Below are positions 1-8,391 of a stretch of 37,702 bases of DNA, piece by piece. The stretch's first letter is position 1. Every line of letters starts with the position of its first letter. The position numbers and the translations under genes were made by a program. The notes under the pieces were generated by a model. That model was not told the DNA's origin, made no database searches, and saw only the letters and a list, made by a program, of their open reading frames with translations. The stretch comes from Calditrichia bacterium (GTDB taxonomy: Bacteria > Calditrichota > Calditrichia > Calditrichales > Calditrichaceae), in the NCBI GenBank assembly GCA_026983775.1, contig JALSTK010000147.1:1-37702 (forward strand), written 5' to 3'.

Positions 1-33
1 ATTCATTAAACAACTCTCAGAAGGAGAACGCAA

Positions 34-372
34 ATGATGGAATTTATTTTATTAATGGCTCCTGCGGGCCAACAACAAGGTGGCGGAGGGGCAAATCCTT
101 TAGTTTCTTTTTTACCCTTTCTGCTGATCATTGTGATCATGTATTATCTGATGATTCGCCCCCAAAGCAAAAAGCAGAAAGAAAAAAAATTGATGCTGGA
201 AGCTTTAAAAAAAGGTGACAATGTAATTACTATGGGGGGCATTCATGGCAAAGTGGCCGGTTTTGCCGATGATAATAAGACGGTCATCCTTAAGATTGAT
301 GACAATGTTAAGATCAAAGTGGACAAAACGGCTATAACGTTAGTCATTCCTGTGGGTAGCCCCAAATCATAA
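34..372 (+). CDS. yajC: Sec translocon accessory subunit YajC
   Basis: Small inner-membrane protein that associates with SecDF and the SecYEG translocon. The 112-residue product has a glycine/glutamine-rich N-terminus, one hydrophobic helix at about residues 24-43 ending in the family's YYLMIRPQ motif, then a lysine-rich stretch and a C-terminal domain containing GDNVITMGGIHGKV, typical of YajC. AAGGAG at 21-26 precedes two adjacent ATG codons (34 and 37), and either could be used. The stop codon shares one base with the fmt start (TAATG), which suggests translational coupling. secD, a frequent neighbour of yajC in other bacteria, is not next to it here. The left edge (ATT CAT TAA at 1-9) may be the tail of an upstream gene, too short to identify. 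Confidence 0.95.
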   Translation: MMEFILLMAPAGQQQGGGGANPLVSFLPFLLIIVIMYYLMIRPQSKKQKEKKLMLEALKKGDNVITMGGIHGKVAGFADDNKTVILKIDDNVKIKVDKTAITLVIPVGSPKS

Positions 373-1301
373 TGAAAATCGTTTTTATGGGAACCCCGTC
401 TTTTGCGGCCGTCTGCTTGAAAGGTATTCTGGCCTCTGAGCATTCCGTGCTGGCCGTGGTTACTATTCCGGATAAACCGCAGGGAAGGGGACGGAAGATT
501 AAGCCGTCGGCCGTTAAAAAAGTAGCCGAGGAAAACAGGATTAAAATATTTCAGCCGGAAAGCCTGAAAGAACCTGTTTTTATTAAAAAATTACAAAATC
601 TCAATGCAGATCTTTTTGTAGTGGTTGCTTTTAAAATCTTACCGAGAGAAGTGTTCACGATTCCGGCTAAAGGCACATTGAATGTTCATGCTTCCTTATT
701 ACCGAGGTATAGAGGGGCGGCACCCATTAACTGGGCGATTATTAATGGTGAAAAAGAGACCGGGGTAACCACTATGTTGATCGATGAACAGATCGATACG
801 GGTGGTATTCTTCTCCGGGACAGACAATCCATCTCTTCGGATATGACGGCCGGAGAATTGCATGATCTTTTGGCAGCAAAGGGAAGCCGGCTCTTGATCA
901 AAACCCTCGATTTATTGGAAGAAGGCCTTATCCAACCTCAGAAGCAGGATAATCGTCTGGCGAGCAAGGCACCTAAGATTACAAAGGAATTATGCCATAT
1001 CGATTTTAATAAGCCGGCCGTGCATGTATATAATCTGATTCGAGGTTTAGACCCTTATCCTGCAGCTTTTACATTGCACAGGGGCCGCTTACTCAAAATA
1101 TTCAAATCATCTTATTCGTTGCTTCCCATGGGAAATATCAAGGCGGGGACCATCATTGCAAAAGGGAAGAAATCATTCACCGTTGCCTGTAATCCGGGAT
1201 CTATTGAGGTATTTGAGGTCCAGTTGGAAGGGAAAAAACGGATGGCGGTTCACTCATTTTTTAACGGCTATCCATTATCGGTTGGGGAAGTATTGAATTA
1301 A
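372..1301 (+). CDS. fmt: Methionyl-tRNA formyltransferase
   Basis: Formylates the amino group of Met-tRNA(fMet) using 10-formyl-tetrahydrofolate, providing the initiator tRNA for translation. The length (309 aa) is normal for the family. The N-terminus has the FMGTPSFA motif. The formyltransferase core contains NVHASLLPRYRGAAPINW, giving the catalytic Asn104 and His106, and the third catalytic residue Asp142 lies in DEQIDTGG. The C-terminal part (from about residue 205) is the tRNA-binding OB-like domain. The gene starts inside the yajC stop codon. def, which removes the formyl group from finished proteins, lies about 2.5 kb downstream but outside this cluster. Confidence 0.97.
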   Translation: MKIVFMGTPSFAAVCLKGILASEHSVLAVVTIPDKPQGRGRKIKPSAVKKVAEENRIKIFQPESLKEPVFIKKLQNLNADLFVVVAFKILPREVFTIPAKGTLNVHASLLPRYRGAAPINWAIINGEKETGVTTMLIDEQIDTGGILLRDRQSISSDMTAGELHDLLAAKGSRLLIKTLDLLEEGLIQPQKQDNRLASKAPKITKELCHIDFNKPAVHVYNLIRGLDPYPAAFTLHRGRLLKIFKSSYSLLPMGNIKAGTIIAKGKKSFTVACNPGSIEVFEVQLEGKKRMAVHSFFNGYPLSVGEVLN

Positions 1302-1302
1302 A

Positions 1303-1320
1303 AAAAGGAAACCTTTTTAT
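1303..1320 (+). terminator. Weak hairpin after fmt
   Basis: AAAAGG (1303-1308) pairs with CCTTTT (1312-1317) across a three-base loop and runs into a short T/A tract. Only two G-C pairs support the stem, so it could at most reduce read-through from fmt into rpsU. Confidence 0.25.
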
Positions 1321-1365
1321 TTTAACGATCGTTTCACAAGTAATTATATAAATCAGGGGGTAGAA

Positions 1366-1533
1366 ATGATCGGAGTCAATGTCAGTAATTACAGTAACTT
1401 TGACGCAGCCTTAAAAGCGTTTATTTCCAAGGTTCGGCGGGAACGTATTATCGATACCATAAATCGGAAAGCACATTATATGAGTCCCAGTGAAAAACGA
1501 CATCGTTCGCATCTTAAGAAAAAACATCTATAA
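1366..1533 (+). CDS. rpsU: 30S ribosomal protein bS21
   Basis: Small basic ribosomal protein of the 30S platform, near the anti-Shine-Dalgarno end of 16S rRNA, that assists initiation. The 55-residue product begins MIGVNVSNYSNFDAALKAF, continues with the basic helix around SKVRRERIIDTI, and ends with the signature PSEKRHRSHLKKK. Length and motif order match S21 well. A G-rich ribosome binding site (AGGGGG) lies just upstream of the ATG. The gene stands 64 bases after fmt and may be transcribed from it or from its own promoter. Confidence 0.93.
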   Translation: MIGVNVSNYSNFDAALKAFISKVRRERIIDTINRKAHYMSPSEKRHRSHLKKKHL

Positions 1534-1555
1534 TTCGGGCCGCCAGATTTCAACG

Positions 1556-1600
1556 GCCTTTTATAGATGAAACGCGGTTTAAAAAAGGCTTCATTTTTTT
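1556..1600 (+). terminator. Possible terminator after rpsU
   Basis: GCCTTTT (1556-1562) can pair with AAAAGGC (1583-1589) across a 20-base loop, followed by a seven-T run at 1594-1600. The long loop makes it weak, and a competing pairing of ATGAA (1567-1571) with TTCAT (1590-1594) is possible. Confidence 0.3.
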
Positions 1601-1684
1601 CCTTAAACTGCAATTTTGACTTTGTTTTAATGGAATCCTTTTTTATATTTGCTGTCAATGAGTTTTATTAAGAAAAAGTAGTAA

Positions 1685-1690
1685 TATAAT
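1685..1690 (+). promoter_or_regulatory. -10-like TATAAT upstream of the ferredoxin gene
   Basis: A perfect TATAAT lies 39 bases before the ferredoxin start, in AT-rich DNA after the possible rpsU terminator. No good -35 box is visible at 16-18 bases upstream, so the assignment rests on the -10 element and its location only. Confidence 0.28.
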
Positions 1691-1729
1691 TATATTATTC
1701 GTTCAACCTAAGTAAAAAGGGGACTACAA

Positions 1730-1978
1730 ATGGCTTTACTAATTAACGAAGACTGTATCGCTTGTGACGCATGTTTACCCGAATGCCCGAATGAAGCTAT
1801 TACCGAGGGTGATCCTATATATGTGATCAATCCCGACCTGTGTACGGAATGCGTGGGATTCTTCGATGAACCGCAGTGTGCAGCAGTGTGTCCTACCGAT
1901 GCCTGTGTACCGGATCCTAATCATGTGGAAACGCCTGAAGAATTAATGGAAAAGAAAAAACGTATTCATGGCGAATAA
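1730..1978 (+). CDS. YfhL-type 2x[4Fe-4S] ferredoxin
   Basis: Small cytoplasmic electron carrier of 82 residues expected to bind two [4Fe-4S] clusters. The first cluster motif is C9-X2-C12-X2-C15-X3-C19-P. The second is the expanded form C38-X2-C41-X8-C50-X3-C54-P followed by C59. The eight-residue insertion in the second motif is characteristic of the YfhL/Allochromatium-type low-potential ferredoxins. The C-terminus is a charged tail. AAGGGG precedes the ATG at good spacing. The gene is monocistronic in appearance, with a -10-like box upstream and a strong terminator directly after it. Its redox partner cannot be read from the neighbours. Confidence 0.93.
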   Translation: MALLINEDCIACDACLPECPNEAITEGDPIYVINPDLCTECVGFFDEPQCAAVCPTDACVPDPNHVETPEELMEKKKRIHGE

Positions 1979-1998
1979 TAGGTCGGTATCATAGATTG

Positions 1999-2033
1999 AA
2001 AGGCAGCCGCTTTCAGACTGGGCTGCCTTTTTT
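1999..2033 (+). terminator. Intrinsic terminator after the ferredoxin gene
   Basis: A perfect 10-bp inverted repeat (AAAGGCAGCC, 1999-2008, with GGCTGCCTTT, 2021-2030) encloses a 12-base loop and leads into a T run, about 20 bases after the ferredoxin stop codon. Confidence 0.9.
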
Positions 2034-2103
2034 ATTTCATTCCCATCCTGACCCTCTTCACAATCATCCAGTAAGCTTTGTTTGCAAACTAATTTTAAAA
2101 CCG

Positions 2104-2135
2104 TTAACTTTATAAAAATAAATTTATGTTATAAT
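2104..2135 (+). promoter_or_regulatory. Possible promoter for rny
   Basis: TATAAT at 2130-2135 lies 64 bases before the rny ATG, in AT-rich DNA downstream of a terminator. The best -35 candidate (TTAACT, 2104-2109) is 20 bases upstream, which is longer than ideal. Location supports a promoter here; the exact boxes are uncertain. Confidence 0.3.
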
Positions 2136-2199
2136 AGGAATAAAATTTATCTGTTATGGAACTCTTTTAAAGATATAATCAAGGAAGCGGAGTATACTA

Positions 2200-3786
2200 A
2201 TGCCAACTTTTAATAGTTTACAAATAGGTGTTCTGGCTGCGATTTTTATTGTGGGCGGAATCATCGGCTACGTCATGCATCTTTTTATTTTGCGAGCCAA
2301 AAAGCAGGAAGCCCGAGAGATTATCGAACAGGCTAAAAGAGATGCCGACAAGATAAAAAAAGACAAATTATATGAGTTTAAAGTAGAAATGCAGAAGATG
2401 CGTTCCAAAGCTCAGATCGAAATCAGACGGCAGGAAGAAAAATCGGCAAAACTCGAGGCTCAGATTCTCAATAAAGAAAAAGACCTGCGCAGAGAAGAGA
2501 ACCAGCTTAAAATTCGTGAAAACAGGTTAGAGGTCAAAGAGAAGAAGATTAATGAACTCGAAGAATTGCTTTATGAAAAGCATAAAAAAGTAGATGATAT
2601 TCTGGAAGTTCAGAACCGGAAATTGGAGCAGATAGCAAATTATTCCATCGAAGACGCAAAAAAGGTTTTGCTGAAGAACCTTGAGAGCCAGGTTAAACTG
2701 GAATCCGTTCAGATGGCTAATGAGATCAAACAGATCGCCAAAGAGAGAGCTCAGATCGAGGCCAAGGAAATCATTGCCACCGCCATAGAGAATCTCGCTT
2801 ATGAATTTACCATGGAATCCACTTTATCCACCGTGGAGTTGCCGAATGAACGTTTTAAGGGAATGATCATTGGTCGTGAAGGACGAAATATACGAGCTTT
2901 CGAGGAGGCCACCGGAGTAAAAGTAATTGTAGACGATACACCGGAATTAGTCGTTTTATCCGGTTATGATCCGGTAGCCCGGGAGATAGCCCGGGTTGCC
3001 ATGCAATATTTAATTAAGAATAAATCGGTTAATGTTAATGTCATCCGTCAAATGGTGCAAAGAGCTAAAAATGAAGTACAGCGTTCCATTTTAAAAGCGG
3101 CCGACGAGACCTTACGCGAATTGCAGATAAAGAATGTCCATCCCATTATGCGTGAAAATCTGGGACGACTGAAGTATCGTTATAGTTATGGACAGAACAT
3201 GCTGCAGCATTCCAAGGAAGTTGCATATCTCTCCGGTTCGATGGCTGCCGAATTGGGCTTTAATGTAAAATTAGCGCGACGGGCCGGGTTGTTTCATGAT
3301 ATCGGTAAAGCAATCAGTAATAATTCCGAAGGCAGTCATGTGACCCTTGGAGTAGAACTTGCCCAAAAATGCAAGGAACATGAAATTGTGATCAATGCCA
3401 TTTTGGCTCATCATGAAGAAGCGGAGCCGATTTCTCCCATATCCGTTTTAGTTACGGCCGCAGATCGCATCAGCGGCAGCCGTCCCGGTGCCCGGCGGGA
3501 TACGTTGGAAGCCTATACAAAGCGTATCACCAAATTGGAAGAGATTGCCAATTCGTTCGAAGGGGTTTCGAAGACATATGCTATTTCTGCGGGAAGAGAG
3601 ATTCGCGTTATTGTGGAGCCGGATCGGATCAAAGACGAACAGGCAGCCGTTCTTTCTTCGGATATTGCAGCCAAGATCAGGGAGTCTATGGAATTTCCTG
3701 GCCAGATTAAAGTCTGTGTCATTCGGCATACCATTGCTTCCAAATTTACGGACGAAGCCGCGGAAAGCCTTAGTTTGGAAGATTAA
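2200..3786 (+). CDS. rny: Ribonuclease Y
   Basis: Membrane-anchored endoribonuclease that initiates mRNA decay. The 528-residue product has the full RNase Y architecture. An N-terminal transmembrane helix lies at about residues 8-30. A long, highly charged coiled coil rich in Lys/Glu/Gln covers about 35-200. A KH RNA-binding domain contains FKGMIIGREGRNIRAFE. The C-terminal HD phosphohydrolase domain has its metal-binding HD pair in GLFHDIGKA and a second conserved histidine pair in AILAHHEEAE. Length is typical. A weak ribosome binding site (AAGGAAG) precedes the ATG, and def follows 25 bases after the stop. RNase Y is common in Gram-positives but also occurs in several FCB lineages that lack RNase E. 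Confidence 0.97.
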   Translation: MPTFNSLQIGVLAAIFIVGGIIGYVMHLFILRAKKQEAREIIEQAKRDADKIKKDKLYEFKVEMQKMRSKAQIEIRRQEEKSAKLEAQILNKEKDLRREENQLKIRENRLEVKEKKINELEELLYEKHKKVDDILEVQNRKLEQIANYSIEDAKKVLLKNLESQVKLESVQMANEIKQIAKERAQIEAKEIIATAIENLAYEFTMESTLSTVELPNERFKGMIIGREGRNIRAFEEATGVKVIVDDTPELVVLSGYDPVAREIARVAMQYLIKNKSVNVNVIRQMVQRAKNEVQRSILKAADETLRELQIKNVHPIMRENLGRLKYRYSYGQNMLQHSKEVAYLSGSMAAELGFNVKLARRAGLFHDIGKAISNNSEGSHVTLGVELAQKCKEHEIVINAILAHHEEAEPISPISVLVTAADRISGSRPGARRDTLEAYTKRITKLEEIANSFEGVSKTYAISAGREIRVIVEPDRIKDEQAAVLSSDIAAKIRESMEFPGQIKVCVIRHTIASKFTDEAAESLSLED

Positions 3787-3811
3787 AAGGAGTAAAAGAA
3801 AAAGTTTAAAT

Positions 3812-4315
3812 ATGTACAAGATACGATATATAGGTGATCCCGTATTACGCAAACCGGCTCAGCCTATCACCCTGTTTGATGAAAAATTACGATCTTTTAT
3901 AAAAGAGATGACGGAAATCATGTATACCGAGGATGGCATCGGGTTGGCCGCACCGCAAATCGGATTTTCGAAGAGTTTGACCATTGTAGATGTTTCCGAA
4001 CTGGACGATACCATCCCTTCCGGTGCCCAGGTTTTTATCAATCCCCAAATAATAGAATCTTCCGGGCAATCCGTTGTGGAAGAGGGTTGTCTCTCCATCC
4101 CCGGTGTAAATGAAGAGGTAACCCGGCCGGATACGATTAAAATGACCTACCAGAATGAGAACGGCGAAGAATTTACCAAAACTTATACGGGATGGATGGC
4201 CCGGGTTCTTCAACATGAGATTGACCATCTGAACGGTATTTTATTCGTAGACCACATCAGTCCCTTAAAAAGAAATTTACTGATTAATCAAGGAGCGATT
4301 CCCGAAATATACTAA
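3812..4315 (+). CDS. def: Peptide deformylase
   Basis: Metal-dependent hydrolase that removes the N-formyl group from nascent proteins. The 167-residue product has all three family motifs: GIGLAAPQ at 42-49, EGCLS with the metal-binding Cys93, and QHEIDHLNG with His135, catalytic Glu136 and His139. The reading frame is open far upstream, but that extension lies inside rny in another frame and has no deformylase similarity. The ATG at 3812, giving MYKIRYIGDPVLR, matches the normal family N-terminus. AAGGAG at 3787-3792 is rather distant from this ATG (about 19 bases), so initiation may be weaker or depend on coupling to rny. pepA follows 14 bases downstream. Confidence 0.96.
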   Translation: MYKIRYIGDPVLRKPAQPITLFDEKLRSFIKEMTEIMYTEDGIGLAAPQIGFSKSLTIVDVSELDDTIPSGAQVFINPQIIESSGQSVVEEGCLSIPGVNEEVTRPDTIKMTYQNENGEEFTKTYTGWMARVLQHEIDHLNGILFVDHISPLKRNLLINQGAIPEIY

Positions 4316-4329
4316 ACGCAAGGAGTTCT

Positions 4330-5832
4330 ATGTTTCAAATTGCCACAGTCCCACGCTTAGGCCTGAATACCAACCTATTAGTTATTTTCCTCTCTAAAAA
4401 ATTTGTAAAATTACGTCAAAAATCTTTTTCGGGCTTTCCTAAAGATATACACCAGGATATTCAAAAATTCCTCGAATACAAGGATTTTAAAGGGGAACTT
4501 AACGAAACGGCTCTAATCTATACAAATAAGTCGAAAAAGGTGGAAAGAATTTTCATGATAGGACTCGGTGACGGCGAAGAACCGAATGCGGATGAGGCCC
4601 GGTTGATCGGTTTTAACATAGCCGAAATGCAGGAAAAAATCAGAGCGCGCCGTGTTCATCTATATTTAGGGAATCTGAAAGTCTGTCATATCGACTTTAT
4701 CCGTTATATTACGGAAGGCATTTATTTCCAGAGATACCGGTTCCTGGAATATAAAACGGAACCTTCGAAAAGAGAGATCAAAACAAAGTTTATATATGTG
4801 TGTCATAAAAAGGAGTATACACCTCGTTTCAGACAGACCGTAGTGGAAGTGCAAAATTTTATGGCCGGTGTTACCATCACCAAGGATCTGGCCAATCAAC
4901 CGGCAAACTATCTCAACCCGGAAAAATTGGTCGAATTCGTTAGAATGCATTTCAAAGATACACCTCATATTACCCTGGAAATTCTCGATCGTAAGTCTCT
5001 GGAAAAAAAGGGGCTTAATGCGATCCTGGCCGTGGCCCGGGGCAGTGCTCAGCCTCCCTATTTGATCCTTATTAAATATACTCCTTCTAAAAAATCTACA
5101 AAATCACTGGCCCTGGTTGGTAAAGGAGTTACCTTCGATTCGGGCGGCATCAGCATTAAACCGGCTGCGAATATGGACGAAATGAAATATGATATGTCCG
5201 GTGCGGCTGCAGTGATCGGATCCATGCATGTTGTGAACCTGCAACAACCTGCCATGAATGTATATGGAATTATCCCGGCTGTTGAGAATATGCCCGGAGG
5301 TAATGCAACCAGGCCGGGTGATATCATCAAAGCCTATAATGGCAAAACGATTGAAATTCTTAATACCGATGCGGAAGGCAGACTGATATTAGCCGATGCA
5401 TTGGCCTATACGGTCGACAGGATTAAGCCGAATATTATTATTGATTTCGCTACACTAACCGGAGCTTGTGTCGTTGCGTTGGGAGATAAACGTGCCGGCT
5501 TATTCACCAAAGACGAAAAACTGAAAAATATTTTAACTCAATACTCCGAAACTGCCGGAGACCTTCTTTGGCCCATGCCTATGGATGATATCTATAATAA
5601 AGATTTGGAAAGTGATGTAGCGGATATTAAAAATATCGGTAGTCGTTGGGCCGGTGCCATCACGGCTGCAAAATTCCTGGAACACTTTGTAGGGAAGGTA
5701 CGCTGGGCCCATATTGATATGGCCGGAACGGCAAATCATGTAAAACATAAAGAATATCTGGGAAAAGGCGCTACGGGTTTCGGCCCCAGATTAATCGGTT
5801 CTTCACTAAATAAAATCGAAAAGAATATGTGA
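4330..5832 (+). CDS. pepA: Cytosol (leucyl) aminopeptidase, M17 family
   Basis: Dizinc/manganese exopeptidase that removes N-terminal residues from peptides, acting as a cytoplasmic hexamer. At 500 residues it has normal family length. The variable N-terminal macro-like domain covers about 1-170. The catalytic domain contains the metal-binding GKGVTFDSGGISIKPAANM, the conserved MKYDMSGAAAV, and the signature NTDAEGRLILADAL. AGGAG lies just before the ATG, so translation should be good. Placement directly after def fits a protein-maturation role, with deformylation followed by N-terminal trimming, though this link is only inferred from position. Confidence 0.96.
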   Translation: MFQIATVPRLGLNTNLLVIFLSKKFVKLRQKSFSGFPKDIHQDIQKFLEYKDFKGELNETALIYTNKSKKVERIFMIGLGDGEEPNADEARLIGFNIAEMQEKIRARRVHLYLGNLKVCHIDFIRYITEGIYFQRYRFLEYKTEPSKREIKTKFIYVCHKKEYTPRFRQTVVEVQNFMAGVTITKDLANQPANYLNPEKLVEFVRMHFKDTPHITLEILDRKSLEKKGLNAILAVARGSAQPPYLILIKYTPSKKSTKSLALVGKGVTFDSGGISIKPAANMDEMKYDMSGAAAVIGSMHVVNLQQPAMNVYGIIPAVENMPGGNATRPGDIIKAYNGKTIEILNTDAEGRLILADALAYTVDRIKPNIIIDFATLTGACVVALGDKRAGLFTKDEKLKNILTQYSETAGDLLWPMPMDDIYNKDLESDVADIKNIGSRWAGAITAAKFLEHFVGKVRWAHIDMAGTANHVKHKEYLGKGATGFGPRLIGSSLNKIEKNM

Positions 5833-5886
5833 CGATTCCACGAGTGACATTATTTTCTGCTATTAAAAGGAAAGGAGAGGGGCACA

Positions 5887-7902
5887 ATGCATCCCACTAA
5901 CGGTACGGTCGCCTATGTAATCTATATCGTTTTTTTTGTTGTAATGATGGTGCTGTTCATCTACCTCATGTACCGGCGCATAGCGATAGTCCTCAAAGGC
6001 CAACCTAAAAATCGCTTCGACCAGATAGGTAAACGCATTGTTCTTCTGATCAAAGTGGTGCTCGGACAAACCCGTATTCTGAATCGTAATTTTTTAGGGG
6101 CCGGGTTTTTACATGCCTTTATTTTTTGGGGATTCGTTGTGCTGCTAATCAATTCCACCAATGTGCTTATCGGGGGCTTTTTTCATGAGTTTCACTTTCC
6201 CTTTCTGAATAATGGCAGCACCGCCCTGACCGTTTATTATTATATGCGCGATATTTTTGAAATCATAGTTGCCGTAATGGTTCTCATCGCCGTATTTCGC
6301 AGATCGGTACTCAAACCGAAACGGCTGACCATCAATTGGGAAGGCTATTTAATTCTGCTCTTTATTTTTCTAATCATGCTGTCTGATTTTGTCATGAACG
6401 GTGCCGAAAAAATTTTGCATCCCTCTCATCTAAATAATGCGTCTCTCATGAACTATTGGATGGGCAGCCTCTTTCAATCCTGGCATATATCCGTAAGAAC
6501 GGCACAAATTTTACTGGATATGGGCTGGTGGACCCATGCCGGTGTATTGCTATTATTTCTGAATTTCTTGCCGCTTTCCAAACATTTCCATGTAATTACA
6601 GCGCCTTTCAATGTGTTTTTCAGAAGATTAGACCCCGAGCCGATACCTGCCATTGATATCGAAAATGCCGAGCATTACGGTGCTTCAAAAATTCATCACT
6701 TTGCATGGAAAGATATCTTGGATGTTTTTACCTGTACCGAATGCGGCCGTTGTCAATCCGTGTGTCCGGCATTTAATACCGGGAAATTGCTTTCTCCCAA
6801 AAAGATCAATGAGGATATGCGTCATTATATCAACGAAAACATGAGTCTCCTGGTCGCTCATTCGGCTAAAGAATTGGATGAGTTACAAGCGACACACGAT
6901 CCGCTGGTAGGCAACGTTATCTCGGAAGAAGTTTTATGGGCCTGTACCACTTGTAGAGCGTGTGAAAACGCCTGTCCGCTCACCATCGAATTTATTGATC
7001 GTATCGTGGAAATGCGCAGACATTTGGTGTTGGAAGAGAGCCGATTTCCCAGGGAATTACAATCGGCTTTTAACGGCATGGAGCGTAACGGCAATCCCTG
7101 GAATATGAATGAAGATCGTCTGGCCTGGGTCAAAGAAGACCCCTCTCTGGAAGTAAAGACCGTTGACGAAAACCCGGATTTTGAGATTCTCTACTGGGTG
7201 GGATGTGCCGGGGCGTTTGATCAGAAAGGACAAAATATCGCTCGTGCCTTTACCAAAATTCTGAATCATGCCCAAGTAAATTTTGCCGTACTCGGAAATA
7301 AAGAGAGCTGTACCGGAGACAGCGCCCGCCGATCCGGTAATGAGTATCTGTTTTCGATGATGGCCGAAGCAAATGTGCAAACATTGAATCAGGCCAAAGT
7401 GAAAAAAATTGTGACTACCTGCCCCCACTGCCTGCACACCTTAAAGAATGAATATCCTCAATTCGGCGGTCAGTATGAAGTGATTCATCATACACAATAT
7501 ATCGAAGAACTGATTCATAGTGGCAGAGTAAAACTATCCCGCGATGAACAACAGCGCAAGGTGGCTTTTCATGATCCCTGTTATTTGGGCAGACATAACA
7601 GGGTGTTTGATGCGCCGAGAGAAGATGTTCGCCAATTGGGATTTGACCTTGTGGAATTGAAAGATCATCGTGAAAACAGCTTCTGCTGCGGTGCCGGTGG
7701 TGCTCAGATGTGGAAAGAGGAGGAACCCGGCCAGGAACCGGTCAGGCAACACCGGTTTAAAGAGGTTCAGGAAAGCGGGGCGGACATTTTAGGAACCGCC
7801 TGCCCCTTCTGTTTAACCATGCTACATGACGCTTCCAATGAGCTGGAATCGGATATCCGGGTGAGAGATGTGGCCGAATTAGTTGCCGAACAGTTGCAAT
7901 AA
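5887..7902 (+). CDS. Membrane Fe-S oxidoreductase, HdrD-like / EMO-type
   Basis: A 671-residue membrane protein with an N-terminal part of five or six transmembrane helices (about residues 8-240) resembling the heme b-binding NarI/gamma-subunit fold. Two [4Fe-4S] motifs follow, CTECGRCQSVCP at about 282 and CTTCRACENACP at about 355. Two CCG (cysteine-rich) domains are at the end, marked by CPHCLHTL, FHDPCYLGRHN, FCCGAGGAQMW and TACPFCLTML. This is the layout of heterodisulfide-reductase-like proteins, including the ETF:menaquinone oxidoreductase (EMO) described in fatty-acid-oxidising syntrophs. The likely role is electron transfer between a cytoplasmic donor such as ETF and the quinone pool. 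No etfAB or acyl-CoA dehydrogenase gene is adjacent, so the partner is unproven. A strong GGAGAGGGG site precedes the ATG. Confidence 0.85.
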   Translation: MHPTNGTVAYVIYIVFFVVMMVLFIYLMYRRIAIVLKGQPKNRFDQIGKRIVLLIKVVLGQTRILNRNFLGAGFLHAFIFWGFVVLLINSTNVLIGGFFHEFHFPFLNNGSTALTVYYYMRDIFEIIVAVMVLIAVFRRSVLKPKRLTINWEGYLILLFIFLIMLSDFVMNGAEKILHPSHLNNASLMNYWMGSLFQSWHISVRTAQILLDMGWWTHAGVLLLFLNFLPLSKHFHVITAPFNVFFRRLDPEPIPAIDIENAEHYGASKIHHFAWKDILDVFTCTECGRCQSVCPAFNTGKLLSPKKINEDMRHYINENMSLLVAHSAKELDELQATHDPLVGNVISEEVLWACTTCRACENACPLTIEFIDRIVEMRRHLVLEESRFPRELQSAFNGMERNGNPWNMNEDRLAWVKEDPSLEVKTVDENPDFEILYWVGCAGAFDQKGQNIARAFTKILNHAQVNFAVLGNKESCTGDSARRSGNEYLFSMMAEANVQTLNQAKVKKIVTTCPHCLHTLKNEYPQFGGQYEVIHHTQYIEELIHSGRVKLSRDEQQRKVAFHDPCYLGRHNRVFDAPREDVRQLGFDLVELKDHRENSFCCGAGGAQMWKEEEPGQEPVRQHRFKEVQESGADILGTACPFCLTMLHDASNELESDIRVRDVAELVAEQLQ

Positions 7903-8391
7903 CACAAGTAATGCTTGCCCTTCGGGCCATGTCTGGTGAACTAAGTTATTCAGAAAGATTTGCAGCGATTTTGATCTAATCGCTGTGCGTAGCGGTTTAA
8001 ACCGGAAATTTCTATTAATGGCACGGGATTTATTTTCTGCATCTTCATTTATGATCAATTACAAATTCCTTTTTTCGGTGCCTGAAAAAGTCTTCTCTAT
8101 ATAGGACCTTCTCCGTCCGGATCTTTCTTCAGTAGTTACGGTTAATTTTGACATTATTCCTTATTTTACCTAACTTTAAAGGTTTTGTGAGAATAAATCC
8201 CAAACGGTTTTCCGGCTGCTGTAAAAGGAACTTTATGTGGTCGGTAATCGTATTAGATTCATTATTTGAAGAATACATAAAATTTAATAAATAAAAGACG
8301 GCAAAGTTGCATATCTATCTGATAATTAAAAATATTATGAAGCCGAATTTTGATTTTTCTTTAAATGGTTAAAAGTTCGAAAAATATTTAA
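7903..8391 (+). other. 489-base stretch without genes
   Basis: No reading frame with convincing coding character was found on either strand. It holds a short GCCC/GGGC hairpin at 7917-7927 just after the oxidoreductase stop and a perfect 8-bp inverted repeat at 7963-7985. It also holds a long imperfect A/T stem around 8070-8090 and a TTGACA at 8148-8153. Seventeen bases after TTGACA comes TAACTT (8171-8176), a poor -10 match, so a tamB promoter here is only a possibility. The tamB start has no clear Shine-Dalgarno sequence. A decayed gene or an unrecognised small RNA cannot be excluded. Confidence 0.5.
7963..7985. repeat. Perfect 8-bp inverted repeat
   Basis: CAGCGATT (7963-7970) and AATCGCTG (7978-7985) are exact reverse complements around a seven-base loop. 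No T run follows, so it does not look like an intrinsic terminator. An RNA stem or a protein-binding palindrome are both possible. Confidence 0.5.

Noticed and set aside
3488-3811. A 108-residue N-terminal extension of peptide deformylase
   Set aside because: It lies inside rny in another frame, has no deformylase similarity, and the ATG at 3812 gives the normal family N-terminus.
3448-3852. A 134-residue frame on the minus strand
   Set aside because: It is fully antisense to rny and the start of def, and its translation resembles no protein family.
8148-8176. TTGACA-17-TAACTT as the tamB promoter
   Set aside because: The -10 element matches the consensus at only three of six positions and lies over 200 bases from the gene, so it is noted only within the gap description.
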